64,000 bases of DNA from Gammaproteobacteria bacterium (GCA_003134045.1 PLAH01000197.1:1-64000); one strand, 5' to 3'. Shown: positions 52,672 through 62,454, counted from the stretch's first letter. A program made the numbers and translations. The notes: generated by a model from the sequence alone, not told the origin.

Positions 52672-53312
52672 GCGCAATGGCGAAGATCGTGACCGGTGCC
52701 CACACCAGCAGCCTCTTGCCCGGCAAGCTGGTGCTGCTGGTCATCGATGTGCAGGGAGAGCTTACGGGTACGCGCTACGACGTTGCTCGGGATTTTCCGA
52801 TGCCGAACTTCAATGAGTACATGCGGCGTATTCCGGCGGTGATCGCGGCTGCACGCGCCAGGAGCGTGCCAATCATCTACATGCAAGAGGTGCATCATCC
52901 AAGTCTGATCGACTTCGGCCGTGAACTGGATGGATTCGAACGCGTGCACTGCCTCGAAAATGCACCGGACACCGCAATTTCCCCGGAAGTGCAGTTGCGC
53001 CCGGAAAGCTTTCACATACGTAAAAGACGCTATTCGTCCTTTTTTTGCACCGAGCTGGATATCTATCTGCGCGGCCTCGAGGCGGCGACGCTGCTGATGG
53101 TCGGTGGTTTCACCGACGTCTGCGTGCACTACACTTTCGCCGACGCCCATCAGCGCGGTTACGTTTGCCGCGTCGTTGAAGACTGCGTCGCGGGCTCCTC
53201 ATTTGAGGCGCATCAAACAGCACTGCAGGCCATGGAGTTCCTGCAGCCTGGCAGCCGTTGCCGACGGGATGAAGTCATCGCGCAGATGGCTGTCATAGCG
53301 CCGCCACGCTGA
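52668..53312 (+). CDS. Isochorismatase-family cysteine hydrolase
   Basis: 214 residues from MSAMAKIVTGAHTSS. All three catalytic residues are visible: Asp in LVLLVIDVQGEL, Lys in HIRKRRYSSFFCTEL and Cys in GGFTDVCVHYTF. The family includes N-carbamoylsarcosine amidase, ureidoacrylate amidase, nicotinamidase and isochorismatase. Among known members, the nearby hydantoinase genes make an N-carbamoyl-amino-acid amidase the most sensible guess. The ATG overlaps the stop of the catalytically dead paralogue, so both subunits are made together. Confidence 0.88.
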   Translation: MSAMAKIVTGAHTSSLLPGKLVLLVIDVQGELTGTRYDVARDFPMPNFNEYMRRIPAVIAAARARSVPIIYMQEVHHPSLIDFGRELDGFERVHCLENAPDTAISPEVQLRPESFHIRKRRYSSFFCTELDIYLRGLEAATLLMVGGFTDVCVHYTFADAHQRGYVCRVVEDCVAGSSFEAHQTALQAMEFLQPGSRCRRDEVIAQMAVIAPPR

Positions 53313-53979
53313 CGCCGCGAGCGGGGTCGGTACGGCAATGTCTGCTCAACGGGATCGGGGGCGAGTGAAAACTTCCTCGCGCTGATAAGGGTCCTCAGAC
53401 GCAGTTCATCATTCCGAGGGTGCGGTGAAAAAGAAGAAAAAAAGCACCGCAATGTAGCAATTCGACGGCCCCCTGGTTCCAAGACGTCGGTGCTTGATGC
53501 TTTCACGGAAAGTGACCTGGAGGAGTGGGGCCCAACGTTCGGTCGATGTTCAAGCGCCACCATCTTCCAAAACATTCGGCATCAACTTAATCGTGCCGGC
53601 TGCCCATCCCTCATGTATTGACACGGCCTCGACCCACTCCAGACATCGACCTTTCCGCGCGAGCGCTCGACAACGATGCCGCTGCGACACTGGAAGTCAT
53701 CCGCAAGATCTCGGCAATAGCTCTCGATGATGGTCTTATCTTCGATTCCGCCAGCGCTACTGCTGAGGCTATCCGGGAAGATGAGAACCACAGCGGAGTT
53801 CGCGTTACGTTAGGCGGAACGCTGTTTTTCCACTCATGCTCCCCATGTGCTCTCTCTCTTTCGCTGGCGACTCTTCGCGGATACGTGTCAGTACTATCGC
53901 ATTTTTGTGGCGCGCATGGCAGCATACAACCCGGCGTAAAAAACCCTGCCGACCCAGCAACTTCTCGCGTGGTACCTCC
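53313..53979 (+). pseudogene. Intergenic DNA with AbiEii-type nucleotidyltransferase fragment (53618-53830)
   Basis: TGCGGTG (53421-53427) and CACCGCA (53445-53451) form a weak stem after the hydrolase gene, possibly a terminator. From 53618 a frame reads PTPDIDLSARALDND, VIRKISAIALDDGLIFD and AIREDENHSGVRVTLGGTL. This is the central part of AbiEii/AbiGii nucleotidyltransferase toxins (DIDL, DGL.FD, IRED, GVRV). The N-terminal part and the rest are missing and no AbiEi gene is present. It is a fragment of a lost toxin-antitoxin locus. Confidence 0.55.
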
Positions 53980-54462
53980 ATGTCGATGCCGACTTACCTT
54001 GTTGCTCTTCGCGAGGCCTATGACGGTGAGATGGAGGGCGAGGCGGTATACCGGCGTCTGTCTGGGCTTAGTGAAGACTCGGATCAACGCAAGAAGTTCG
54101 CGACGATCGCGGATGTCGAGCACCGCACTCACCGTATCCTGCACGCGGCCGCGTCGCGCCTCGGCATCGAACCCGCCATGGAAGGAATCGGAGCGAAGGC
54201 TGCGCGCCGCGCCGAGGAGCTAAACCAACTCACATGGCCGGAGTTCGTCGCCAAGGCGACCGTGGATTGGCCGCCGTACATCGAGCGTTTCGAGACGGTG
54301 GAGCGCATGGCCCCAGCCGCCGATGCGCTCGCAGCTCGCCAGTTAGTCGAGCACGAACGCGCGTTAGTGGAATTTGTCCGCTTGGAGGAGCAGCACTCAG
54401 ATGAATCCTTGCGGCCGCTGCAAGAGTTTTTGGCCGACACTCGTGGTGAGCCGACCCAATGA
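53980..54462 (+). CDS. Ferritin-like small helical protein
   Basis: 160 residues from MSMPTYLVALREAYDGEMEGEAVYRRL; an ATG two codons later is equally possible. The order of helices with ALREAYDGEMEGEAVYRRL, FATIADVEHRTHRIL and RQLVEHERALVEFVRLEEQ suggests a four-helix rubrerythrin/ferritin-like fold. Glu and Glu-x-x-His residues (E14/E18, E45-His) could bind metal. It is encoded just before the CoA-transferase with a 34-base gap. It may be a redox or quinone-handling partner for the oxygenases, but this is inference. Confidence 0.65.
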   Translation: MSMPTYLVALREAYDGEMEGEAVYRRLSGLSEDSDQRKKFATIADVEHRTHRILHAAASRLGIEPAMEGIGAKAARRAEELNQLTWPEFVAKATVDWPPYIERFETVERMAPAADALAARQLVEHERALVEFVRLEEQHSDESLRPLQEFLADTRGEPTQ

Positions 54463-54496
54463 GTCAAGCATCTCGCAACTTGTTCTGGGTGTTCGC

Positions 54497-55525
54497 GTGA
54501 ATGCGCCGCTGCGCGGCTTACGCGTGGTGGAATTCGAAGGACTGGGGCCTGGGCCACTGGTCGGCCGATTGCTCGCCGATATGGGCGCCGAAGTCACACT
54601 GATTCGGCGCCCGCAAAGCGGCGCTGTTGCGAATCAGTTCGACGCTGGCGACAGGGACGTACTCCGCCACGGTAAGATCGGCGTCGCACTGAACCTCAAG
54701 CAACCGTCGGACGTGGCCAAGGCACTTGACTATGTCGCGTCGTCCGACGCGTTGATCGAGGGAAACCGCCCGGGCGTGATGGAACGCCTCGGTTTGGGAC
54801 CCGCTCAATGTGCGGCGCGAAACCCAAAGCTCGTATACGGGCGCATGACGGGGTGGGGTCAGAACGGACCGCTGGCTCAAGCGGCTGGGCATGATCTGAA
54901 CTACGTGGCGTTATCGGGGTTGCTGTCGCTCTCGGCGCATCGTGGCGAACGCCCCATCATACCGCCGACGGTGCTGGGCGACGCCTCGGGTGCTCTGGGG
55001 CTGGCATTCGGTATCGTCTGTGCGTTGTTCGATGTCCGCCGCACGGGGCAGGGCCGCGTGGTCGACGCCGCCATCGTCGATGTCATGGGCATGCTAGGGA
55101 CGATCGCAATGTGGGTGCGCGCGAGTGGGCACCTGGATGGCCCCGGCCCGAGCGTGTTTTACGATTCGCCGTTTTACGACGTATACGCATGCGCCGATGG
55201 GCGGTATATCTCGGTAGCCGCGCTGGAGCCGCAATTCTATGCGCTGCTGATCAAGGCGCTCGGCTTCAATGACGTGGATCTGAATGCTCAAAACGACGAG
55301 AGTGCGTGGCCCGCGCTCAAGTCGCGGTTCAAGGAGACCTTCGCCTCGCGGCCATCCGCTCACTGGCGGGAAGTCCTCGAGGGTACGGATGCATGTTTTG
55401 CTCCGGTCCTCAGTGTGAGTGAGGCGGTCAATCATCCGCACAACGTGGCACGCGAGATATTCCGGGTCGATGACGGGGGCACGGTCACCGTCAACGTGGC
55501 GCCGCGATTTTTGCCCCTCGGCTAG
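54497..55525 (+). CDS. CaiB/BaiF family CoA-transferase
   Basis: 342 residues, GTG start (MNAPLRGLRVVEFEGLGPGPLVGRLLADMGAEV). Class III CoA-transferase: RRPQSG, the nucleotide region KQPSDVAKALDYVASSDALIEG, RPGVMERLGLGP, and GHDLNYVALSGLL with the catalytic Asp of the racemase/transferase family. It is somewhat short at the C-terminus (PRFLPLG), but the core is complete. Members are alpha-methylacyl-CoA racemases or CoA transferases used in degradation of branched, steroid or carnitine-like acids. It may activate the carbon skeleton left by the pathway. Confidence 0.88.
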   Translation: MNAPLRGLRVVEFEGLGPGPLVGRLLADMGAEVTLIRRPQSGAVANQFDAGDRDVLRHGKIGVALNLKQPSDVAKALDYVASSDALIEGNRPGVMERLGLGPAQCAARNPKLVYGRMTGWGQNGPLAQAAGHDLNYVALSGLLSLSAHRGERPIIPPTVLGDASGALGLAFGIVCALFDVRRTGQGRVVDAAIVDVMGMLGTIAMWVRASGHLDGPGPSVFYDSPFYDVYACADGRYISVAALEPQFYALLIKALGFNDVDLNAQNDESAWPALKSRFKETFASRPSAHWREVLEGTDACFAPVLSVSEAVNHPHNVAREIFRVDDGGTVTVNVAPRFLPLG

Positions 55526-55918
55526 CCCTGAAAATACTGTGGCCACGACAGTGTAAGTCGAGAGGCAGGTGGAATGTTATCGCGAGCAATCATCAGGCTT
55601 CATGTGGATGAATGATCTCAAAAAACGCGGGGTCAGGGGATACTGCATCAGGGTCCCACGAGGCGCGGAAGGCCGCCATAACCCATTGCGCAGACATGGC
55701 TTTGGGTAGAGGGTGACTCCCTGCCTTTTATCTTGCTCGCTCGTTCTCGCATTCCTGCTCGCATTTCCGGGCACTTCGCGAATCGTAGCCGCGGAGGGCA
55801 CTACATACCCAAGCGGGACGGACGGATCATTGGGTTGTACTATCGCATTGACTAGCGTCCCTGTCTCAGGGATATGATCGCGTCGCAGCCGGAATAAGGA
55901 CCAGTCCCCTACATCGAA
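55526..55918. repeat. Intergenic stretch with second copy of the dispersed repeat (55625-55793)
   Basis: No gene is seen. 55625-55793 resembles 18621-18780 (GGGGTC.GGGGATAC, GCCATAACCCATTG.GCAGAC, CTTTTATCTTGCT, CGAATCG). GATAAGG/GGACCAG sequence follows before the ATPase start. Confidence 0.55.
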
Positions 55919-58618
55919 ATGTCCGTGAGGATCCACCAATTGTCTGCGCTTGATGCCGTCGCGAGCATGAAGAGCACCGTGACAGGGTTGAGCGACGTCG
56001 AAGTCGAACGCCGCCTGCACGAATTCGGTCTCAACGAAGTGGAGAAAGTGGCCGGCGTGCCTCTGGGGCTGCGGCTCGTGAAGGAGTTCATTACCTTTTT
56101 CTCGCTCCTGCTGTGGGTCGCCGCCGGGCTGGCTTTCTTCGCCGAATGGAGCGAGCCGGGGGAAGGTATGGCGAAAGTGGGTTACGCCATCGTGATCGTC
56201 ATTCTGGTGAGCGGGCTATTCTCCTTCTGGCAAGAGTATCGCGTTGAACAGACGCTCGCGGCGCTGCGCAAACTGCTGCCGCAACAGGCCCAGGTGTTGC
56301 GCGATGGTGCGGTCATCCGAGTGCCTGCGACGCAGCTGGTGCCGGGGGACATCGTCCATTTGGAGCAGGGCGATAACATCCCCGCAGACTGCCGGCTGAT
56401 CGAGGCGTTTAGCGCACGAGTCAATAACGCGGCCGTCACCGGTGAGTCCCTGCCGAGGGTACGGGAGGCCGACGCCTCCACGGCCGATGACTTGATCGAC
56501 AGCGAGAACGTCATGCTCGCCGGCACGTCGATGGTGTCCGGGCGGGCTAAAGCGGTCGTCTTCGCCACCGGCATGCACACGGAATTCGGCAAGATTGCGC
56601 ATCTTACCCAAACAGCGGGGGAGGAGGTCTCGCCGCTGCGCAAGGAGATCGCCCACCTAAGCCGTTTGACTGCATTGCTCGCCGTTCTGATCAGTGTCAT
56701 ATTTTTCTCGCTCGGCTGGATGATCGGAATCCCCTTCTGGAAGGACTTCATCTTTGCCATCGGCATCATCGTCGCCATGGTGCCTGAAGGGCTGCTTCCG
56801 ACGTTGACCTTGGCTCTCGTGCTGGCCACCCAGCGTATGGCGAAGCGCAACGTCCTTATCCGTTACCTGCCGTCGGTCGAGACACTCGGCTCCACGACCG
56901 TCATTTGCAGTGACAAGACCGGGACGCTGACCCAGAACCACATGATGGTTCGGCAACTGTATCTTGGGGAAACGTTCGATTTGGCTGCCGCGGAACAACA
57001 GGCACTATGCCTTGCGACCCGCTACCGACCCTTTCTTCTGGCAGCTCGGATGTGCGAGGATCTGAAGGAAACGGACAATCAGGGGATGCTGACCTTTCGC
57101 GGCGACCCGATGGAGGTCGCACTGGCAGAAATGTCGGTGCACTTCGTCTCAAATCTCCCGCGCTATCCTCGATTGGACGAGATCCCGTTCGACGCCGACC
57201 GCATGCGGATGTGCACCGTGCATCAAGCGCCCGAAGGACTTGTTCTCTACTGCAAGGGCGCGCCCGAGTCGGTACTTCCTCTCTGCCGACACATCCTTAA
57301 TGACGAGAAGATTCAGCCGCTTAGCGTTGAGGGCAAGGCGAGCATCGTGAAGGCTCAAGACGCGATGGCGCAGCGAGGCCTGCGGGTGTTGGCCTTTGCC
57401 TACAGGAAGCTGGCGGTCGGTTACGACCGTAAAGCGCTTGAGGAGGACCTGGTTTTTGCCGGCCTGGCGGGGCTGGAAGACCCGCCCCGGCCTGAAGTGC
57501 CGAACGCACTCCGTAAGTGCCAGGAAGCCGGCATCAGGGTCATCATGGTCACTGGCGACCACCCCCGGACCGCTACGGCGATCGCACGCGAAATCGGGCT
57601 GGTGAAGTCCGACAATCCGACGGTCATCACCGGTGAGCAGCTCAAACGGTACTCGAAGATCCAGCTTCAGCTTGCCTTGGATGCCCCGGAGATCGTCTTT
57701 GCGCGGATCGTCGCCGACCAGAAGATGCGAATCGTGGAGGCATTGAGGGACAAGAAGCAGATCGTGGCCGTGACCGGCGACGGAGTCAACGATGCACCGG
57801 CGCTCAAAGCTGCGCATATCGGTATCGCCATGGGCATTGCCGGCACTGACGTAGCTAAGGAAGCCGCCGACATGGTTCTGCTCGATGACAACTTCGCCAG
57901 CATCGTGAGTGCCGTTGAGGAGGGGCGCGCCGTATTCGAAAATATCCGCAAATTCCTGACATACGTCCTGGTCCATAACGTGGCGGAGTTGATTCCTTAC
58001 CTGGGCTTTCTGCTGTTCCAGATCCCCTTGGCGCTGACACCCGTTCAAGCGCTGTCCATCGACATGGGTTCCGACACGTTGACCGCCCTAGGACTCGGTG
58101 TCGAGAAGCCCGCCCCGCAAATCATGCGTCGCCCCCCTCGGCCACACGGCGAGAGGCTCATGAACTGGCGTTTGGCGTTCCGTGCCTATCTCTTCCTGGG
58201 CCTGATAGAGGCGGCTGGAGCGATGGCGGCCTTCTTCTTCGTGCTCAACGTCGCCGGATGGAAGTATGGGCAAAACCTGGCTGCAAAGGATCCCGTTTAC
58301 CTGCAGGCCACTACCGCCTGCTTGGGCACCATCATCGTGATGCAGATCGTCAATGTGTTCCTGTGCAGAAGCTCAACCCGATCCGCGTTCTCAACCGGGC
58401 TTCGTGGCAATACGCTGATTATCATCGGAGTGGTATCGGAAATCGCCATCCTTCTTTTGATCGCCTATACGCCTTGGGGAAACTCTATTCTCGGAACGGC
58501 GCCCGTTGGAGGAAAGGTCTGGGGCGTCATAATGCCTTTCGCGATAGCGATGTTCTTGTTGGAGGAGCTGCGCAAGTGGCTTGCCCGCCGGAGGCTGCTC
58601 AGTCATTCTTCCCGCTGA
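55919..58618 (+). CDS. P-type cation-transporting ATPase (type II)
   Basis: 899 residues, full length for type IIA/IIC pumps. The N-terminal cation-ATPase domain (GLSDVEVERRLHEFGLNEV) is followed by the actuator (AVTGESLP), membrane helices with MVPEGLLPTLTLALVLA, the phosphorylation site CSDKTGTLTQN, the nucleotide-binding domain (MVTGDHPRTA) and TGDGVNDAPAL. The C-terminal six-helix domain (about 700-890) includes DMGSDTLTALGLGVEKP. The MVPEGLLPT motif and C-terminus resemble Na/K- and Ca-type pumps of environmental bacteria. Ion specificity cannot be fixed by eye. It is outside the catabolic operons. Confidence 0.92.
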   Translation: MSVRIHQLSALDAVASMKSTVTGLSDVEVERRLHEFGLNEVEKVAGVPLGLRLVKEFITFFSLLLWVAAGLAFFAEWSEPGEGMAKVGYAIVIVILVSGLFSFWQEYRVEQTLAALRKLLPQQAQVLRDGAVIRVPATQLVPGDIVHLEQGDNIPADCRLIEAFSARVNNAAVTGESLPRVREADASTADDLIDSENVMLAGTSMVSGRAKAVVFATGMHTEFGKIAHLTQTAGEEVSPLRKEIAHLSRLTALLAVLISVIFFSLGWMIGIPFWKDFIFAIGIIVAMVPEGLLPTLTLALVLATQRMAKRNVLIRYLPSVETLGSTTVICSDKTGTLTQNHMMVRQLYLGETFDLAAAEQQALCLATRYRPFLLAARMCEDLKETDNQGMLTFRGDPMEVALAEMSVHFVSNLPRYPRLDEIPFDADRMRMCTVHQAPEGLVLYCKGAPESVLPLCRHILNDEKIQPLSVEGKASIVKAQDAMAQRGLRVLAFAYRKLAVGYDRKALEEDLVFAGLAGLEDPPRPEVPNALRKCQEAGIRVIMVTGDHPRTATAIAREIGLVKSDNPTVITGEQLKRYSKIQLQLALDAPEIVFARIVADQKMRIVEALRDKKQIVAVTGDGVNDAPALKAAHIGIAMGIAGTDVAKEAADMVLLDDNFASIVSAVEEGRAVFENIRKFLTYVLVHNVAELIPYLGFLLFQIPLALTPVQALSIDMGSDTLTALGLGVEKPAPQIMRRPPRPHGERLMNWRLAFRAYLFLGLIEAAGAMAAFFFVLNVAGWKYGQNLAAKDPVYLQATTACLGTIIVMQIVNVFLCRSSTRSAFSTGLRGNTLIIIGVVSEIAILLLIAYTPWGNSILGTAPVGGKVWGVIMPFAIAMFLLEELRKWLARRRLLSHSSR

Positions 58619-58638
58619 GATGCCTGAAAGTGGGGAAG

Positions 58639-59046
58639 GTGATCAGAGGACGCTCTGTAGGTACCAACGTTCTCGCTTATCTGATGTTGGAGGGTGATCG
58701 CACGTCGGCAGCGCAGGAATTGTATGAGCGGGACGCGGACTGGCGCAGCGAGGCGTTCATCATGGTGGAATTTTCGAATGTTCTCACCACCTATGTGCGC
58801 ACCAAAACGATCACGCGCGATCAGGGGCTAAAGCTTTTGGTTGGAGCGGAAGAGTTTATGCCGATACTGACCAGTGTGCCGCATGCACGGGCACTGGAGG
58901 CAGCAGTGCAATTCGGAATCTCCGCTTACGATGCGCGTTTTATTGCGCTGGCTATGCAAATGAAAGTTAGACTCGTAACCGAAGATGCCAAGCTTCGAGC
59001 TGCTGTGCCGTTGTGGACGGATTCGATCGCAAATGCTATAGCCTGA
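58639..59046 (+). pseudogene. PIN-domain toxin-like protein without the first catalytic Asp
   Basis: The frame (GTG start guess) reads VIRGRSVGTNVLAYLMLEGDRTSAAQELY, then FIMVEFSNVLTTYV, AFGISAYDARFIALAMQMKVRLVTEDAKL. The order is that of VapC-type PIN domains, where VDTNVLAYL is the usual start. Here Asp is Gly (VGTNVLAYL), and no start codon or antitoxin gene is well placed. It was probably a VapC toxin that has lost activity. Confidence 0.6.
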
Positions 59047-59093
59047 ACCGGTTTCTTTGCAAATCCACCAAATGGGAACAATCGAGCACAATT

Positions 59094-59128
59094 TTCGTAA
59101 TGCGTGGGTCAGGGGTTCGAATCCTCTT
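59094..59128 (+). repeat. att copy: 35-bp anticodon-loop to T-arm segment, right edge
   Basis: TTCGTAATGCG...AATCCTCTT matches tRNA positions 1183-1217, then diverges (CGACGGAATCC in place of TGCGGCACCA). It is the right-most copy. Everything from the tRNA to here may be inserted DNA. Confidence 0.85.
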
Positions 59129-59143
59129 CGACGGAATCCAGCG

Positions 59144-59340
59144 ATGGCGATCACCTCGCTGAATCAGTATCTCGATGTGGAATGGCTGGAATATGCCTTT
59201 GAGAGCACACGCAAGGACGGCGCGGTCGGAGTCGATGGTCAGACGGCGGAGAGTTATGCGGCGAATCTGCGGCAGAACTTATCGTCGCTGATCGAGCGGC
59301 TCAAATCGGGCCGTTATCGTGCGCCGCCGGTGCGGCGTCA
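59144..59340 (+). pseudogene. Group II intron reverse transcriptase, N-terminal fragment
   Basis: From ATG 59144 the frame reads SLNQYLDVEWLEYAFESTRKDGAVGVDGQTAESY and NLRQNLSSLIERLKSGRYRAPPVRR. This is the start of the RT domain of group II intron maturases (GVDG, RLKSG.Y.APPVRRV). It then leaves the family and no later RT motif (YADD) is present. The piece sits between the right-most att copy and the next minus-strand gene. Confidence 0.7.
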
Positions 59341-59360
59341 CTGCTATTCGCAGGCACCCG

Positions 59361-60197
59361 CTACGGCCGGTCGAAGTCGGTACCGAGAGTCACCGATCTC
59401 CATTGATCGATGTCTTCCGCGAAGCGGGCGTACATCTCCTGGATGCGCGCGAGCGCGTCGGACCCGAGCAGCAGGTGCAGTGGCGGTTTCGCCGCGCTGA
59501 CAGCCTCGATGATGGCCGCCGCGCCGCGCACGGGATCCCCGATCTGCTTTCCGGCCATGGTCGCGAGGCGCGCGATATTCGCGCCCGCGGTGGAAGCATA
59601 GTCATCGATGCCGGCGCGGCTGGCCCGGATCGAGTGATCCGACAGGAAGTCCGTCCGAAATGCGCCGGGCTCGACCAGAGTGACCTTGATCCCTAAGGGC
59701 GAAACCTCCTGCGCCAATGATTGCGACAGTCCTTCGACCGCAAATTTCGCGGCGGCATAAAACCCCGCTCCGGCTCCGGGCGCCAGACCCGCGATCGAGG
59801 TGATATTGACGATGTGACCGGATCTTTGCGAACGCAGGTGCGGAAGCACCGCCTGGATGACGCGCCTGGTGCCGTGAAAGTTGACGTCGAACAGGTGTGT
59901 TATTTCATCCTCGCTGGCTTCCTCGACCGAACCCAGCAATCCATAGCCCGCATTGTTGACGACCACGTCCAGCCGCCCATGCAGCATCCATGCCTGCTCG
60001 ACGATCTGGCCCACGGCCTGCGCATCCGTGATCTCCAGGGGCAGCAGATGCAGCCTCCCCTTTCCCTGCCCAATGGCGGCGTTGCCATCCCGCGTCGTGC
60101 CGACGACGGTCTCGCCCTTCGCGAGGACCGCCTCGGTCAGCGCCTTGCCGAAACCGCGTGCGACGCCGGTGATGAACCATACTCTTGATGTAGTCAT
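59361..60197 (-). CDS. Short-chain oxidoreductase
   Basis: 278 residues from MTTSRVWFITGVARGFGKAL; an ATG at 60227 is possible. SDR features are TGVARGFGKAL (NADP loop), VVVNNAGYGLLG, NITSIAGLAPGAGAGFYAAAKFAVEG with Ser, Tyr and Lys, and VTLVEPGAFRTDF. The extended C-terminus (HLLLGSDALARIQEMYARFAEDIDQW) is common in SDRs beside AraC/YqhC-type regulators. It is complete and lies 10 bases downstream of the aldo/keto reductase, in the same operon. Confidence 0.9.
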   Translation of the reverse strand: MTTSRVWFITGVARGFGKALTEAVLAKGETVVGTTRDGNAAIGQGKGRLHLLPLEITDAQAVGQIVEQAWMLHGRLDVVVNNAGYGLLGSVEEASEDEITHLFDVNFHGTRRVIQAVLPHLRSQRSGHIVNITSIAGLAPGAGAGFYAAAKFAVEGLSQSLAQEVSPLGIKVTLVEPGAFRTDFLSDHSIRASRAGIDDYASTAGANIARLATMAGKQIGDPVRGAAAIIEAVSAAKPPLHLLLGSDALARIQEMYARFAEDIDQWRSVTLGTDFDRP

Positions 60198-60207
60198 GTA
60201 GATTTCC

Positions 60208-61110
<903 letters not shown>

Positions 61111-61129
61111 TCATTCCAGGTTCAACCCA

Positions 61130-62101
61130 ATGACTTTGAACGAAAGCAGCAGCAGTACCATCGCCCCCGCCGGGGAGATGAGCGACAAGCTCGACCCCGA
61201 GTTGGACTCGGAGCGGCGGGAACTCGTCAGTCTGCTCGATCAGCTGACCGGAGACGTGGAGGGCACGGTCGAAACCGCGGTGACGGGATTGAGCCTGCAT
61301 CGCATCATGCGTCCCGCGGATCCGAAACCGACCATACATCTGCCTGCCCTCGCGCTGATTGCACAGGGCTCGAAGCGGATATTGGTCGGGGATGAACAAT
61401 ATGCATACGATCCATTGCATTATCTGGTGACGTCGGTGGATTTGCCCGCTGTGGGAAAGGTCATGGTCGCGAGTTCGACGCAGCCCTATCTTGGCCTGCG
61501 CCTCGATCTCGACGTCGAGGCGATTGCGGAGTTGGTCCAGGACGAAAATCTGCCGCAGGCGGCGCGCGCCGCTTCGTCGCGTGGGCTTTACGTGAATCGG
61601 CTCAGCGCTGAGATGCTCGATGCCGTGCTGCGGCTTCTGCGCCTGCTGTCCAACCCCGACGATATTCCCATACTCGCACCCATGATCAAGCGCGAGATTT
61701 TGTACCGGCTGCTGCAAAACGGTCAGGGGACAAGGTTGCGGCAAATCGCGCTGCAAGACAGTCAGACACAGCGCGTGGCCAAGGTGATCCGCTATCTGCG
61801 GGGAAACTTCGCCCGATCCATGCGCATGGATTCGATCGCTCGCGATGTGCATATGAGTGTGTCCTCCCTGCATCATCACTTCAAGGCCGTTACGGCAATG
61901 AGTCCGCTGCAGTATCAAAAGCAACTGCGGCTTCAGGAAGCCCGGCGTCTCATGCTCCTCGAGGACATAGATGTGGCCATGGCGGCGCATCGGGTCGGCT
62001 ACGAGAGTGCATCCCAATTCAGCCGCGAGTACAGCCGATTTTTCGGCGCGCCGCCGCTGCGCGACAGGCGCCGTTGGTTGGAGGATGGGGCCGAAGGATA
62101 A
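61130..62101 (+). CDS. AraC-family regulator (YqhC-like)
   Basis: 323 residues. The N-terminal AraC_N domain (LALIAQGSKRILVGDEQYAYDPLHYLVTSVDLPAVG) is of the type in YqhC, which activates aldehyde reductases. The C-terminal HTH has MRMDSIARDVHMSVSSLHHHFKAVTAMSPLQYQKQLRLQEARRLML and VGYESASQFSREYSRFFG. It is divergent from the SDR/AKR operon, the classic arrangement for an aldehyde-response regulator and its reductase, though the reductase here is deleted. Confidence 0.92.
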   Translation: MTLNESSSSTIAPAGEMSDKLDPELDSERRELVSLLDQLTGDVEGTVETAVTGLSLHRIMRPADPKPTIHLPALALIAQGSKRILVGDEQYAYDPLHYLVTSVDLPAVGKVMVASSTQPYLGLRLDLDVEAIAELVQDENLPQAARAASSRGLYVNRLSAEMLDAVLRLLRLLSNPDDIPILAPMIKREILYRLLQNGQGTRLRQIALQDSQTQRVAKVIRYLRGNFARSMRMDSIARDVHMSVSSLHHHFKAVTAMSPLQYQKQLRLQEARRLMLLEDIDVAMAAHRVGYESASQFSREYSRFFGAPPLRDRRRWLEDGAEG

Positions 62102-62151
62102 GGCTCGCGGCTCATTACCTCCGATTCGGTAATTGCCCGGGAGTTTTGTGC

Positions 62152-62376
62152 TTACTTGCCCTGCGCCAGGCGGCGGGCGCATTCCGCAACGAACAGCGGG
62201 CGACGCACCACCATGGCCTCTGCGGTCACCCGCTCCGGAGGCGCCGCGTCGTCGGGAAAGGAGGCCGGGATGACCTCGCAGCGCTGCTGCACTCCCTCAC
62301 GATACTCCGAGTGAATGAGTATCCATAAATCATTGCGGCGGATTCCCGTGAGCACCTGCTCGCTGAGGCGCGATAT
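62152..62376 (-). pseudogene. Short-chain dehydrogenase, C-terminal tail relic
   Basis: The minus-strand frame ends VLTGIRRNDLWILIHSEYREGVQQRCEVIPASFPD, AMVVRRPLFVAECARR. GIRRND.YI.THPE...GV..R...I.ASFPDE is the extended tail of a group of SDRs. The Rossmann part is absent. The surrounding 62102-62454 has no other gene. Confidence 0.55.
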
Positions 62377-62454
62377 CCTGTAAAAGTAGGTTGGTGAGTA
62401 TTGGCGGAGTTTCGCCCATCCGAAGTCTGTTACTCGTTCAGAGAGCGCAAATAA

